A stretch of DNA of 64,000 nt, taken from positions 1-64,000 of the forward strand of contig NZ_OMPD01000011.1 in NCBI RefSeq assembly GCF_900312745.1. The letters run 5' to 3'. The notes beneath the pieces are model-generated. The model ran no database searches. It was not told where the DNA came from and saw only the letters and a program-made list of their open reading frames with translations. This DNA comes from Aquimarina sp. AU58. Its GTDB lineage: Bacteria; Bacteroidota; Bacteroidia; Flavobacteriales; Flavobacteriaceae. The first letter of the stretch is position 1, and each line of letters starts with the position of its first letter. Made by a program: the position numbers and the translations under genes. Shown one piece after another: positions 34,922 through 44,053 of the stretch.

Positions 34922-35668
34922 TTAAAGCGAAAGCCATTTTTTAAATTTTCCTAGTTTTTCAATAGCGACAAATATATTATTCTCGTGCGATACAGGTTTT
35001 AAAGCTACTTTTATCCTCGACTTAGAAGAGTAGTACATTTCTCCAATAGATTTTAAATGAACAATGTATTTTCTGTTTATTCTAAAATAATCTAACGGAT
35101 TTAACTCTTGTTCTAGTTTTTTTAAAGAAAAATCAATTGGTATTTTCTTACCATCCCATAGTTTAATGAAAGTTAATTTTTCGTCTGTATAAAAATAGGC
35201 AACCTGATTAATATCTATTGTTTTTAAACTGGTATTCATCTTTATTAAAAATCGTTTTTTGTATTCATGATCATTGTGTAAAAACAAATCTTTATATTTT
35301 GGAAGTTGATTTTTATTAAGTAAAAAAAACTTATTTATACTACGTTGTAGTGTTTCTTTGGTAACTGGCTTTAAAAGGTAATCAATACTATTTTGTTCAA
35401 AAGCTTTGATAGCATATTCAGAGTAGGCGGTTGTAAATATTATAGGGACATTAATATCCAGTATTTTAAAAATTTCGAAAGAATACCCGTCAGATAAGTT
35501 AATATCTAAAAAAATGAGATCGGGATTTTCTGTAGATAGGTATTGTATAGATTCGTTTACAGAAGAAAGTACTTTTGTGATTATAATTTGGTCATTAACT
35601 TCCTGAATTAAGTTTTGTAATCTAATGGCAGCAATACTTTCGTCTTCTATAATAATACTTTTTATCAT
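34922..35668 (-). CDS. LytTR-type response regulator
   Basis: The 248-residue protein has a receiver domain with E8/D9, phospho-acceptor D55 (FLDINLSDG), T80 and K100, then a LytTR DNA-binding domain (about 140-248; YFRINRKYIVHLKSIGEMYY). It overlaps the upstream kinase gene by four bases and ends the operon TonB receptor-DUF4249-kinase-regulator. The likely partner is that kinase; the likely target is the operon promoter near 40000, which is inference. It closely resembles the regulator at 2977 in layout. Confidence 0.95.
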   Translation of the reverse strand: MIKSIIIEDESIAAIRLQNLIQEVNDQIIITKVLSSVNESIQYLSTENPDLIFLDINLSDGYSFEIFKILDINVPIIFTTAYSEYAIKAFEQNSIDYLLKPVTKETLQRSINKFFLLNKNQLPKYKDLFLHNDHEYKKRFLIKMNTSLKTIDINQVAYFYTDEKLTFIKLWDGKKIPIDFSLKKLEQELNPLDYFRINRKYIVHLKSIGEMYYSSKSRIKVALKPVSHENNIFVAIEKLGKFKKWLSL

Positions 35669-36702
35669 AATTCAGGTTCTATTAGAGGAATATAAGCAAT
35701 ATAATTGCCATTGATTATTTTAAAATGCGGAACTTCTGGATGCAGCATTTTATATTGATTGATTAGATTTTTAAGCCCTATTCCTAATGACTTTTCATAA
35801 TGATGATTTTTAGGTTGAAAGTTATTCATTACTTTAATGCTATTACCTTCACTTATAATAGATATTTTTAACGGTTTATTACTCTCAATGACATTATGTT
35901 TTATGGCATTTTCTAGTAACAACTCTAAAGTCATAGGAGGTAGTAAAAAATTAAGTTTAGCTTCTTCGATATGATCTTCAAGAATTATGTGTTCTCCAAA
36001 CCTTATTTTTTGTAAAGACATGTAGGAGTATATTAGTTTAAGCTCTTTTCTTAATGTTACTACAACTTCTTCACTTTGGGTTAAATTATACCTGTAGATA
36101 TTAGATAGTTCTTGTAAAAAATATTCAGCCTTTTTGCTGTCAATACTAATTAAACCCAGAAGACTATTAAAACTATTAAAAAGAAAGTGGGGGTTTAATT
36201 GTTTCTTTAAGGCCAAATATTGAGCTATAGATTTTTCACTTTGGTACTGGGTTAGCTTTACTTTAATATCTTGTTTTTCTTTTTGAGACTCAAGAAAAAT
36301 CTCAATAAAATATACAAATACAATTATAGAGAAACAAGCAAGTAATACTGCCCAAAAAGCTAAATCAAAGAAAGGTTCGGGGCCTTCATCATCATTAAAA
36401 AAATAAGAACTAAATCCTTTTAAAATAAAAGTTAATACTAGAGTTTTGATTGTAATAACTATAGCCCAAAAACTTAAAAAGCGTACTTTGTTTTTGCTTG
36501 TTATAATTTTGTTTGCAATAGTGTTTTTGATATACAATCTTGACCAAAAGACAAATAAAGTAAAGGAAAAACTGACAGGTAACAGAATTAAGGTTTCAAT
36601 GATACCTTCTTCTAAACCATCGGCATAGATTTCACTAATAAGATGAAGAGCATTCAATAAAAGAATGATGAGCAGATAAAAATATATTCTGTTACTTTTC
36701 AA
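35665..36702 (-). CDS. LytS/YehU-type sensor histidine kinase
   Basis: The 345-residue kinase has four predicted transmembrane helices (about 5-25, 36-55, 75-97 and 114-136), then a His_kinase domain with H172 in NPHFLFNSFNSLLGL, the N box LLENAIKHNV and the G box LGIGLKNLINQYKML. There is no periplasmic sensor domain, as in the 3737 kinase. It begins 11 bases after the DUF4249 stop and overlaps the response regulator by four bases. In the operon it may sense the state of the receptor/DUF4249 pair, which is inference. Confidence 0.93.
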   Translation of the reverse strand: MKSNRIYFYLLIILLLNALHLISEIYADGLEEGIIETLILLPVSFSFTLFVFWSRLYIKNTIANKIITSKNKVRFLSFWAIVITIKTLVLTFILKGFSSYFFNDDEGPEPFFDLAFWAVLLACFSIIVFVYFIEIFLESQKEKQDIKVKLTQYQSEKSIAQYLALKKQLNPHFLFNSFNSLLGLISIDSKKAEYFLQELSNIYRYNLTQSEEVVVTLRKELKLIYSYMSLQKIRFGEHIILEDHIEEAKLNFLLPPMTLELLLENAIKHNVIESNKPLKISIISEGNSIKVMNNFQPKNHHYEKSLGIGLKNLINQYKMLHPEVPHFKIINGNYIAYIPLIEPEL

Positions 36703-36713
36703 TGTATACTATT

Positions 36714-37583
36714 TTAGTTTTCAGTAATGGTTACAGTATCTTCTTCTACATCTACTACATAAAAATACCCAAGGGCGCGATTGTTACTATTGTCTAAATT
36801 TATCAAATTTCCTCGTATTGATGCCGGAGGAGGATTACCAACTATTGGATTTCCTAAATTTCCAGTTTGGGTAAATAATTCTTTAAGGTAATCAAAATAA
36901 GGCTCTGATATAGATAATTGCTGTGCGGTTGCAATATCTCCAATTTCAAAAAAGATATCTTCGTTAGGTTTAACCCCAATACGTTGTTTTCCATCAAAAA
37001 ACTCGTCTGATTCAACCAATACTTGACTATTACCCGGATCGGGAACGGTGACGAACTCATTATTTTTGAAGAGTCTGTAATGGTAAAAATTTTGAACATT
37101 AATAGGATCGGTTGTATCAAATTTTATAAAGTATCCTTCGTCTGCAAAAACGGTTTCTTCTTCAAACTCAAAATAAAACTTATCGAATCTGGGTACTTCT
37201 TCCTGTAGCGTATCGGTTCCCTGGTATGTTTCTCCTTTCCATAAGATTGTGATAGTATAGGTATTTCCGATTTCCAGGACTATGTCTGAGTTTTCATAAA
37301 ATCCATTGTTTGTATGTTCAAAAATCCAGGAATTCGTACCATTAGATATAGTAACCTGAGCATCACTAACGAAAGGAAAATCTTTATTAGATAAAAAAGG
37401 TGCTGTGGTTAGTAATCTTATTTGTTGTGTGGTAACGGGAGTTTTGATATTTCGTTCCAAACCTCCGTCGATTACTAGTCGAGGTGGTGTTTCGACTAGA
37501 GAGATATCATTAGTAACATCTGTTTCACAAGAAGAAACGGTTATAATTAATAACGTAAACAGTATGGTGATTATATTTTTCAT
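36714..37583 (-). CDS. DUF4249 family lipoprotein
   Basis: The 289-residue protein has a lipobox signal (MKNIITILFTLLIITVSSC, C19). An Ig-like N-terminal domain follows (about 30-125; PRLVIDGGLERN, QIRLLTTAPF, DAQVTISNGTNSW), then a mixed C-terminal region. DUF4249 genes in Bacteroidetes usually sit next to TonB-dependent receptors. Here it is 12 bases downstream of one and 11 bases upstream of a sensor kinase. It may act as an outer-membrane accessory or sensing subunit. Biochemical role is unknown. Confidence 0.88.
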   Translation of the reverse strand: MKNIITILFTLLIITVSSCETDVTNDISLVETPPRLVIDGGLERNIKTPVTTQQIRLLTTAPFLSNKDFPFVSDAQVTISNGTNSWIFEHTNNGFYENSDIVLEIGNTYTITILWKGETYQGTDTLQEEVPRFDKFYFEFEEETVFADEGYFIKFDTTDPINVQNFYHYRLFKNNEFVTVPDPGNSQVLVESDEFFDGKQRIGVKPNEDIFFEIGDIATAQQLSISEPYFDYLKELFTQTGNLGNPIVGNPPPASIRGNLINLDNSNNRALGYFYVVDVEEDTVTITEN

Positions 37584-37595
37584 GCTAATAATTTT

Positions 37596-39971
37596 TTAAA
37601 ATTTGAATTCGTATGATATACTAGGTACGATCCCAAAGAATGATAATTTGGTTGCTTGTGTCATTCCTGTAGCGATCTCTACGTTGTTAGTTTCGCCAAT
37701 TTCATTGAAATAGATCGAGGCTGCATTTTGCCTGTTATACAGATTAACAATACTGAAAACCCATTTTCCTTTTTTACCTTTTTTTGGATTTAATGTTGCA
37801 GAAATATCTAACCTGTGATATGTAGGTAATCGATTGCCATTTCTATTGTTATAATCGGCTACTACTAGTCCATTTTGTGTATATCGTCCTGTAGGGTAAG
37901 TAACTGGTCTTCCTGAGCCAAAAATGAAGTTTGCCCCAAAATCCCATCTATTATTAAGTTTATAGAAACCAACCAGGTTTAGTTCGTGTAATTGATCACT
38001 ATTGCTGGGGTAGTATTTATTATTGTTAATACCCAGTACTTTGTTTTCAGAGCGAGCGAGGGTATAACTCAGCCATCCTGTAAGCTTGCCTTCGTTTTTG
38101 TTAAGCTGTACTTCAAGTCCATATGCTCTTCCTTTTCCTTGTACGACCTGAGTTTCTATTTCTTCAGTAAATAAAAGGTCTGCTCCGTCAATAAAATCGG
38201 TTACATCTTTTAGTTTTTTATAATAAGCTTCAAGGCTTAGATCATATTTCCCTTTTTTAAAAGATTTAAAATATCCAAGTGCGAGCTGATCTGCTGATTG
38301 TGGTGATAAATACGGACCACTGGGCGACCATACATCTAGAGGAGTAGGAGAGGTAGTATTAGAAATAAGATGTAAATATTGATACATTTTATTATAACTT
38401 AGTTTTAAAGAATTAGATTCGTTTAAAAGGTATCGAATAGAAATTCTAGGTTCAAAACCATTAAATGTTTTAATGCGTTTTCCAGAGCTATAATTTGTGA
38501 TCTGTGTAACTTCGTTTTCTTCATAAATATCTTGTTCTGCGTTATAGGTAAGAGGAGTTCCTGTATTATATTCACGAATGTCTCCCTTTCCTAACCTTGA
38601 GAAATTTGACCAACGTACTCCATATTGCAAACTTAAATCTTTAGAAAGTTTTTGTTTTAAATCGGCATAAACACCATTTTCTAAACCAAATTTCTGACTA
38701 AATTCTTCCTCATTAATAGTAGAGCCTTTAAAAGGGGATATTTTCCCTGGTTTGAAATTATAATATGTAATATCGATACCTGTTTTAAGAGTATTATTGT
38801 TATTAATAAACCAGGATAACCTTGGTTTGAAATTATAGTTAGTAATACTAGATTTCCATCTAAACTCAGATCCTGTTCTCAAATTATCAAGGTTATAATC
38901 GTAGTTGCTGTAGATAGCAGAGGTTTGCAAAAAGAGTTTTTCGTTAAGAATACTAGTCCAGCGTAAAGATGCTGACGTGTTTCCCCATATGGTTCCTAAA
39001 AACTTATCTAGCTCGAATTTATCCCGGCCAAAATATCCTGATAAAAATAAACGATTGTTGGTATTAATATTGTAATTCGATTTAAGGTTGAGGTCATAGA
39101 AAAAAAGCGAACTATCTTTAAAATCATCGGTAAGAAAAGTAAACAAGTCAATATAAGACCTTCTGCCTGCGAGCATATAGCTTCCAGAAGCTTCTTCTTT
39201 ATTCCCTTTTAATATTGGCCCTTCTATAAGTGCTTTTGCCGAAATTAAACCAACTCCTATTTCTCCACCAAACTCTTTAGTATTACCCTCTCGTTGTTTT
39301 ATGTCTAGTACCGATGATAATCTACCTCCATATATTGATGGGATTCCTCCTTTGTATAACTTTGCATTTTTAATAGCATTAGAATTAAAGACAGAGAAAA
39401 ACCCAAACAGATGAGAGGCATTATAAATAGTAGCTTCGTCAAGAAGTATAAGGTTTTGGTCAACAGATCCACCTCTTACATTAAATCCAGAAGAAGCTTC
39501 ATTAACACTGGATACGCCAGGTAATAATTGAAGTGATTTTAGTACATCTGGCTCACCAAGTATAGCAGGTAGTTTTTTGATGGTTTCTCCTTTTAAGGAT
39601 ATCACACTCATTTCGGTCGACTCGATATTCTTTCGAGTTGTATTAGAAGAAATTATAATCTCATCTAATTCTGCCAATTCTTCGGTGAGATCGAAATCTA
39701 TTTTCTGATTACGAGCTATACTAATCTCTTTACTAATGGTTTTATATCCTAAATAGCTAATTTCAATTTGGTGAATGCCTTTTTTTAGGTTTATAGAATA
39801 AAAACCATAGTCGTTTGTGGTAGTTCCGTAAGTATTATTAATAATAATATTAACTCCCAGTAGCTTTTCTCCAGAAAGATTGTCTTTTACATATCCACTT
39901 ATTGAAAATTTTTCCTGGGCATAGCTTCCAAAGCAAAATAAACAAAATAGGTATACAAGTTGTTTCTTCAT
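37596..39971 (-). CDS. TonB-dependent receptor with carboxypeptidase-like N-domain
   Basis: The ~791-residue receptor starts at the ATG at 39971 (MKKQLVYLFCLFCFGSYAQE), the start that gives a normal signal peptide; an upstream ATG at 39992 adds seven residues. It has a CarboxypepD_reg domain (about 20-105), a plug (about 115-235, with SGFNVRGGSVDQNLILLDEA), and a barrel ending SYEFKF. It is the first gene of a four-gene operon with DUF4249 and a LytS/LytTR system. The ligand is unknown. Confidence 0.93.
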   Translation of the reverse strand: MKKQLVYLFCLFCFGSYAQEKFSISGYVKDNLSGEKLLGVNIIINNTYGTTTNDYGFYSINLKKGIHQIEISYLGYKTISKEISIARNQKIDFDLTEELAELDEIIISSNTTRKNIESTEMSVISLKGETIKKLPAILGEPDVLKSLQLLPGVSSVNEASSGFNVRGGSVDQNLILLDEATIYNASHLFGFFSVFNSNAIKNAKLYKGGIPSIYGGRLSSVLDIKQREGNTKEFGGEIGVGLISAKALIEGPILKGNKEEASGSYMLAGRRSYIDLFTFLTDDFKDSSLFFYDLNLKSNYNINTNNRLFLSGYFGRDKFELDKFLGTIWGNTSASLRWTSILNEKLFLQTSAIYSNYDYNLDNLRTGSEFRWKSSITNYNFKPRLSWFINNNNTLKTGIDITYYNFKPGKISPFKGSTINEEEFSQKFGLENGVYADLKQKLSKDLSLQYGVRWSNFSRLGKGDIREYNTGTPLTYNAEQDIYEENEVTQITNYSSGKRIKTFNGFEPRISIRYLLNESNSLKLSYNKMYQYLHLISNTTSPTPLDVWSPSGPYLSPQSADQLALGYFKSFKKGKYDLSLEAYYKKLKDVTDFIDGADLLFTEEIETQVVQGKGRAYGLEVQLNKNEGKLTGWLSYTLARSENKVLGINNNKYYPSNSDQLHELNLVGFYKLNNRWDFGANFIFGSGRPVTYPTGRYTQNGLVVADYNNRNGNRLPTYHRLDISATLNPKKGKKGKWVFSIVNLYNRQNAASIYFNEIGETNNVEIATGMTQATKLSFFGIVPSISYEFKF

Positions 39972-40000
39972 ATTTGATATAGTTTTAAACAATTTTTATT

Positions 40001-40008
40001 CAAAACTA
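40001..40008 (-). promoter_or_regulatory. Bacteroidetes-type -7 box
   Basis: On the minus strand this reads TAGTTTTG, fitting TAnnTTTG, 30 bases upstream of the receptor ATG. It is the probable promoter of the receptor-DUF4249-LytS-LytTR operon. Confidence 0.45.
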
Positions 40009-40051
40009 TATCTGTTGTATATTATGTATTCTAAAATAAAGAAGAACCTCG

Positions 40052-40077
40052 AAAAAACCTGATAAGCCTGGTTTTTT
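40052..40077 (-). terminator. Rho-independent terminator of glycosyltransferase operon
   Basis: AAAAAACC and GGTTTTTT form a stem around a ten-base loop. Reading on the minus strand it lies about 50 bases after the GT2 stop and ends in a T tract. It isolates the glycosyltransferase operon from the receptor operon promoter. Confidence 0.65.
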
Positions 40078-40125
40078 TAAAAAGAAGATTTTTTTTCTGA
40101 GAAATAATATAGAAACCTCTAAATG

Positions 40126-40911
40126 TTATTTTCGATTTTTTCTAAATAACCAAAGCTTTACATATCTCATAAAAACTGCATATGCCTGAACATAACCTAT
40201 AACTAAACCAGGAACACCGTCTCTAAATCCACTTTGTATAATGTAATGTTTAAAAAAGGCCCAAAAAGGTTTTATTACAAAATGATATGGAGTTAATCGT
40301 TTTGTTTTTTTGTCATAATCTTCTGCTTGCCAGGAAGCATATCTGTTTAATTTATTGATATAAGCGTCAAAGGTAGTGTATGTGTTATGGTAAAATTTAT
40401 TTTTTAATATTCCTATTTTACCTGGAGTAACAATTTCTTCATGTACATGTCTGTCATCATATTTACATTGATCTCTATGAAATAATCGAATAACTTTATC
40501 ATTTCTCCATCCGCTATAATGTATCCTTTCTCCCATAAAATGATTCATTCGCTTTATCCAGTATGCTACAAAATTATCTTTTCCGGGATCTTTTAATACC
40601 TCTAGCACTTCATTTTTAAGCTCAGGGGTTACTCTTTCGTCAGCATCAACTAATAATATCCATTGGTGCGTAGCTTGAGGAATAGCCCAATTTTTTTGAA
40701 ACGAAGGATAATCGAATTTTCTTTGAATAATGAAATCTGTATATTCTCTTGCGATTTCGACCGTTTTATCTGTACTAAAAGAATCAACAACCATAATTTC
40801 ATCAGCAAATGAAACTGATTCTAATACATCTTTGATATTATGTTCTTCGTTATAGCAGGGGACTATAGCGGTAACTTTTTCTCTATGTAAAATCTCTTTT
40901 TCTATGATGAT
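40126..40911 (-). CDS. GT2-family glycosyltransferase lacking a standard start codon
   Basis: The protein has a GT-A fold: KVTAVIPCYNEEHNI (nucleotide-sugar entry), ADEIMVVDSFSTDKTVEI, and WILLVDADERVTPEL (DxD metal site). The conserved first block lies upstream of the first ATG (40794), and between it and the in-frame stop at 40918-40920 there is no ATG, GTG or TTG. Candidates are ATC, ATA or ATT codons at 40911-40891. The gene begins about 20 bases after the heptosyltransferase stop, so it is probably coupled. It resembles LPS-core GT2 enzymes. An ATG start at 40794 would delete the donor-binding strand. Confidence 0.75.
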   Translation of the reverse strand: MIIEKEILHREKVTAIVPCYNEEHNIKDVLESVSFADEIMVVDSFSTDKTVEIAREYTDFIIQRKFDYPSFQKNWAIPQATHQWILLVDADERVTPELKNEVLEVLKDPGKDNFVAYWIKRMNHFMGERIHYSGWRNDKVIRLFHRDQCKYDDRHVHEEIVTPGKIGILKNKFYHNTYTTFDAYINKLNRYASWQAEDYDKKTKRLTPYHFVIKPFWAFFKHYIIQSGFRDGVPGLVIGYVQAYAVFMRYVKLWLFRKNRK

Positions 40912-40930
40912 TTGGTTTTAAAAATGCAAA

Positions 40931-41992
40931 TTACAAGTTTTTACTTAAAAAATTATGCAATTGATTAATGAATAATTCTGTTTTAAAATTAGGGTAAAGT
41001 TCTAAAGAATTCTTTTTAAGTTCTTTATTACTTTTGTTTAAAAATAATTCAGGCATATAATCAGATAAGTGAACCGATGTTTGTCTTTCTCCATCCTCAA
41101 ACATATTCCAATCTTTTTTATGAATCCAGGGAGAAAAAATAGTAAAAGTAGGTATGTCAAGTGCTTTGGCCATATTTACTGCACCTCCTTCATTGCCTAT
41201 TAACGCATCGCAATGAGAGAGAATTGCCAGGAATCCTCGTAAACTTTTGGCAAATACATCAAAATGAATATGCCTCTGCGTTTTAGGCATGGTAAGGTTG
41301 TAGATTGTACGGGCATCTTTTTCCTGATTTGGGATGTAATTAAAAAGAATATTTGCATCTGTATTCTTAACAACTGCATCTATAGCTTCTGCCATATACT
41401 CAAAAGGAAGTGTTTTTCTCATTTCACTACCCAAAACACTAATCATTATTAACGGCGTCTTGGTAACAATTCCGTTGGATTCTAAAAACTCACGAGCTTT
41501 TTCTTTTTCTTCTTTAGTTAAAAATATTTTCGGTCTTGTAATCTCAGAAGTGATTCTGTTTTCAGGAAAAACCAAACGTAATCTATTTTCTATTGCTATA
41601 CTAGCATTTGTAATAGGAGCAAGATTTCTTTTAATGGTTTTTGTGTAAAAAAACTGAGTATACCATTTATAGAAAGATACTCTTTTTGAAGCACCAGAAA
41701 ATAGAGTGATGAGGTTGCTTTCTAATTTCCCATATACATCGATTACATGATCATATTTAGACTTTCGTATTTCTTTTAGAAAAGCATAAAAGGCCCTTTT
41801 GTCATTTTGATATTCATTTTTAAATTCTATAATATGATCAAAAAATGGATTTTCTGTTATGACAGATTTAGTATTAGAGTTCACCAAAAAATCAATAGTA
41901 GCATTAGGGTGCTCTTTTCGTAATGCTTCACAAATAATAGTACTTGTGAGCACATCGCCAATCATCTTTTGTTGAATAACCAAAATCTTCAT
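40931..41992 (-). CDS. GT9-family glycosyltransferase (heptosyltransferase-like)
   Basis: The 353-residue protein has the family start KILVIQQKMIGDVLTSTIICEAL, a central YDHVIDVYGKLESNLITLFSGAS, and the C-domain HCDALIGNEGGAVNMAKALDIPTFTIFSPW that holds the ADP-heptose site in WaaC/WaaF. It transfers heptose or a related sugar to LPS inner core. First gene of an operon with the GT2 gene. It is separated from the rest of the LPS cluster by the receptor/two-component operon. Confidence 0.88.
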   Translation of the reverse strand: MKILVIQQKMIGDVLTSTIICEALRKEHPNATIDFLVNSNTKSVITENPFFDHIIEFKNEYQNDKRAFYAFLKEIRKSKYDHVIDVYGKLESNLITLFSGASKRVSFYKWYTQFFYTKTIKRNLAPITNASIAIENRLRLVFPENRITSEITRPKIFLTKEEKEKAREFLESNGIVTKTPLIMISVLGSEMRKTLPFEYMAEAIDAVVKNTDANILFNYIPNQEKDARTIYNLTMPKTQRHIHFDVFAKSLRGFLAILSHCDALIGNEGGAVNMAKALDIPTFTIFSPWIHKKDWNMFEDGERQTSVHLSDYMPELFLNKSNKELKKNSLELYPNFKTELFINQLHNFLSKNL

Positions 41993-42068
41993 ATGCTATT
42001 GATCAAAATAATTGAGCTTGTCCTAAAAAAGAGAAGACAAGCTCAAGTTTCTTTCTCCATGCTTTACA

Positions 42069-42884
42069 CTATACGGCTACATCATATTCACGAAGAGCAT
42101 CATTAAGTGAAGTTTTTTTGTCTGTACTTTCCTTACGTTTTCCAATAATTAAAGCGCAAGGTACATTAAATTCTCCAGCAGCAAATTTCTTAGTATAACT
42201 TCCTGGGATTACAACAGACCCTGAAGGAACAACTCCTTTTCTTTCTACAGGAGTACTTCCTGTAACATCAATAATCTTGGTAGATGCTGTTAATACTACA
42301 TTAGCACCTAATACAGCTTCTTTTTCTACTCGAACTCCTTCGACTACAATACATCTGGATCCTATAAATGCATTGTCCTCTATAATTACAGGAGCAGCCT
42401 GTAATGGCTCTAAAACACCACCAATGCCAACACCACCACTAAGATGAACATTTTTTCCTATTTGAGCACAGCTACCCACAGTTGCCCATGTATCTACCAT
42501 AGTTCCCTTATCTACATAGGCTCCTATGTTTACATAACTAGGCATTAAGATAGTGCCAGGAGAGATGTAAGCCCCGTGACGGGCAACAGCATTAGGAACT
42601 ACACGAATTCCTTTGGCTTCATATCCTTTTTTTAATGGAATTTTGTCGTGATATTCAAAAATTCCAGCTTCTAGAGTTTCCATTTTTTGAATAGGGAAAT
42701 ATAATACTACTCCTTTTTTTACCCATTCATTTACTTGCCAGCCACCTTCTACAGGTTCTGCAACTCTAAGTTTTCCAGAGTCCAATAAGTTAATTACTTC
42801 ACGTATTGCACTTTGGGTATTTGATTCTTTTAAAAGCTCTCTGTTTTCCCAAGCTTTTTCTATGGTTTCCTTTAGTTGGTTCAT
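42069..42884 (-). CDS. dapD: Tetrahydrodipicolinate N-succinyltransferase
   Basis: The 271-residue enzyme has an N-terminal helical domain and a left-handed beta-helix of hexapeptide repeats (about 105-230; GAYISPGTILMPSYVNIGAY, GSCAQIGKNVHLSGGVGIGG). It uses succinyl-CoA in the succinylase branch of lysine/diaminopimelate synthesis for peptidoglycan. Length is close to E. coli DapD. It is monocistronic, divergent from ruvX. Confidence 0.95.
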   Translation of the reverse strand: MNQLKETIEKAWENRELLKESNTQSAIREVINLLDSGKLRVAEPVEGGWQVNEWVKKGVVLYFPIQKMETLEAGIFEYHDKIPLKKGYEAKGIRVVPNAVARHGAYISPGTILMPSYVNIGAYVDKGTMVDTWATVGSCAQIGKNVHLSGGVGIGGVLEPLQAAPVIIEDNAFIGSRCIVVEGVRVEKEAVLGANVVLTASTKIIDVTGSTPVERKGVVPSGSVVIPGSYTKKFAAGEFNVPCALIIGKRKESTDKKTSLNDALREYDVAV

Positions 42885-42990
42885 CGAATAAAAAATTTTG
42901 GTAAAGATAATAGCTTCCTTCGAAAAAAGTATCGATTATAGATATTTTAGGAAACCATTAATAAATAAGTGTCGTTTTGTAATAATATTA

Positions 42991-42998
42991 TATTTTTG
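42991..42998 (+). promoter_or_regulatory. Bacteroidetes-type -7 box
   Basis: TATTTTTG fits TAnnTTTG, 13 bases before the ruvX ATG, implying a very short leader. Confidence 0.4.
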
Positions 42999-43011
42999 CA
43001 AAAAAAAAGGA

Positions 43012-43422
43012 ATGCCACGGATTTTAGCGATTGATTATGGAGGAAAACGTTGCGGGATTGCAGTTACAGATGAGTTGCAGATTATTGCTTCTGGGTTGAC
43101 TACTGTAGATACTGGTGATTTATTATTATGGTTAAAAGATTATGTGTCTAAGGAAGAGGTCGAGCTTTTTATAGTAGGAGAACCTAAAAGGTTGCATGGA
43201 GAAGCTTCAGAAAGCGAACAGTTAATTTTACCTTTTTTAGAAAAATTGAATAAATTACTTCCAGATATTCCTGTAAAAAGAATTGATGAGCGCTTTACCT
43301 CTAAAATTGCTTTTGATACAATGATAGCTAGTGGTATTTCAAAAAAGAAAAGAAGAGATAAAGCATTAGTAGATCAGATTAGTGCGACGATTATACTGCA
43401 AGATTATTTGTATAATCGATAA
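43012..43422 (+). CDS. ruvX: Holliday junction resolvase-like RuvX/YqgF
   Basis: The 136-residue RNase H-fold protein starts at the ATG at 43012 (MPRILAIDYGGKRCGIAV). Longer in-frame starts from 42898 add sequence foreign to the family. Catalytic acidic residues are in IDYGGKR, VGEPKRLHG and IDERFTS. YqgF proteins process pre-16S rRNA 5' ends; the Holliday-junction role is debated. It lies 24 bases upstream of def, probably cotranscribed. Confidence 0.92.
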   Translation: MPRILAIDYGGKRCGIAVTDELQIIASGLTTVDTGDLLLWLKDYVSKEEVELFIVGEPKRLHGEASESEQLILPFLEKLNKLLPDIPVKRIDERFTSKIAFDTMIASGISKKKRRDKALVDQISATIILQDYLYNR

Positions 43423-43446
43423 ATAATTAGAAATAAGAAACAAAAT

Positions 43447-44037
43447 ATGATACTTCCCATTGTAGCATACGGAGATCCGGTATTGAAGAAAAAAGGAAAA
43501 GAAATAACCAAAGATTATCCCAAATTGTCAGAATTGCTGGATAATATGTTTGAGACCATGTATAATGCACATGGGGTAGGATTAGCAGCTCCTCAGATTG
43601 GACTTCCTATTCGATTATTTATTGTTGATGCAGAACCCTTTTCTGAAGATGAAGAATTATCTAAAGAAGAAGCAGATCGGTTAAAGAATTTTAAAAAAGT
43701 ATTTATTAATGCTACTATTTTAGAAGAAACAGGTGAGGAGTGGGCTTTTGCCGAAGGGTGTTTGAGTATTCCTGAAATACGAGAGGATGTATTTCGTAAT
43801 GAAATTATAAAAATTCACTATTTTGATGAGAATTTTGTAGAGCATACCGAGACTTATGATGGGCTGGCGGCAAGAGTAATTCAGCATGAATATGATCATA
43901 TCGAAGGTGTTTTGTTCACAGACAAACTATCGAGCCTTAAAAAGCGTTTAATAAAAGGAAAACTAGCAAATATTTCTAAAGGGAAAATTAATTCAGAATA
44001 CAGAATGCGATTTCCTTTACTGAAAAAAGGTAGATAA
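43447..44037 (+). CDS. def: Peptide deformylase
   Basis: The 196-residue metalloenzyme removes the N-formyl group from nascent proteins. All three motifs are present: GVGLAAPQIG, EGCLSIP (metal-ligand Cys) and QHEYDHIEG (two His ligands and the catalytic Glu). An acidic insertion (EPFSEDEELSKEEADRL) between motifs 1 and 2 is common in Bacteroidetes. It follows ruvX; a -7 box and a 205-base gap separate it from the DUF5606 gene. Confidence 0.97.
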   Translation: MILPIVAYGDPVLKKKGKEITKDYPKLSELLDNMFETMYNAHGVGLAAPQIGLPIRLFIVDAEPFSEDEELSKEEADRLKNFKKVFINATILEETGEEWAFAEGCLSIPEIREDVFRNEIIKIHYFDENFVEHTETYDGLAARVIQHEYDHIEGVLFTDKLSSLKKRLIKGKLANISKGKINSEYRMRFPLLKKGR

Positions 44038-44045
44038 TCACAGGC

Positions 44046-44053
44046 TACTTTTG
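44046..44053 (+). promoter_or_regulatory. Bacteroidetes-type -7 box
   Basis: TACTTTTG fits TAnnTTTG. It precedes a possible 33-codon reading frame (44071-44172) and the DUF5606 gene. Confidence 0.35.
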
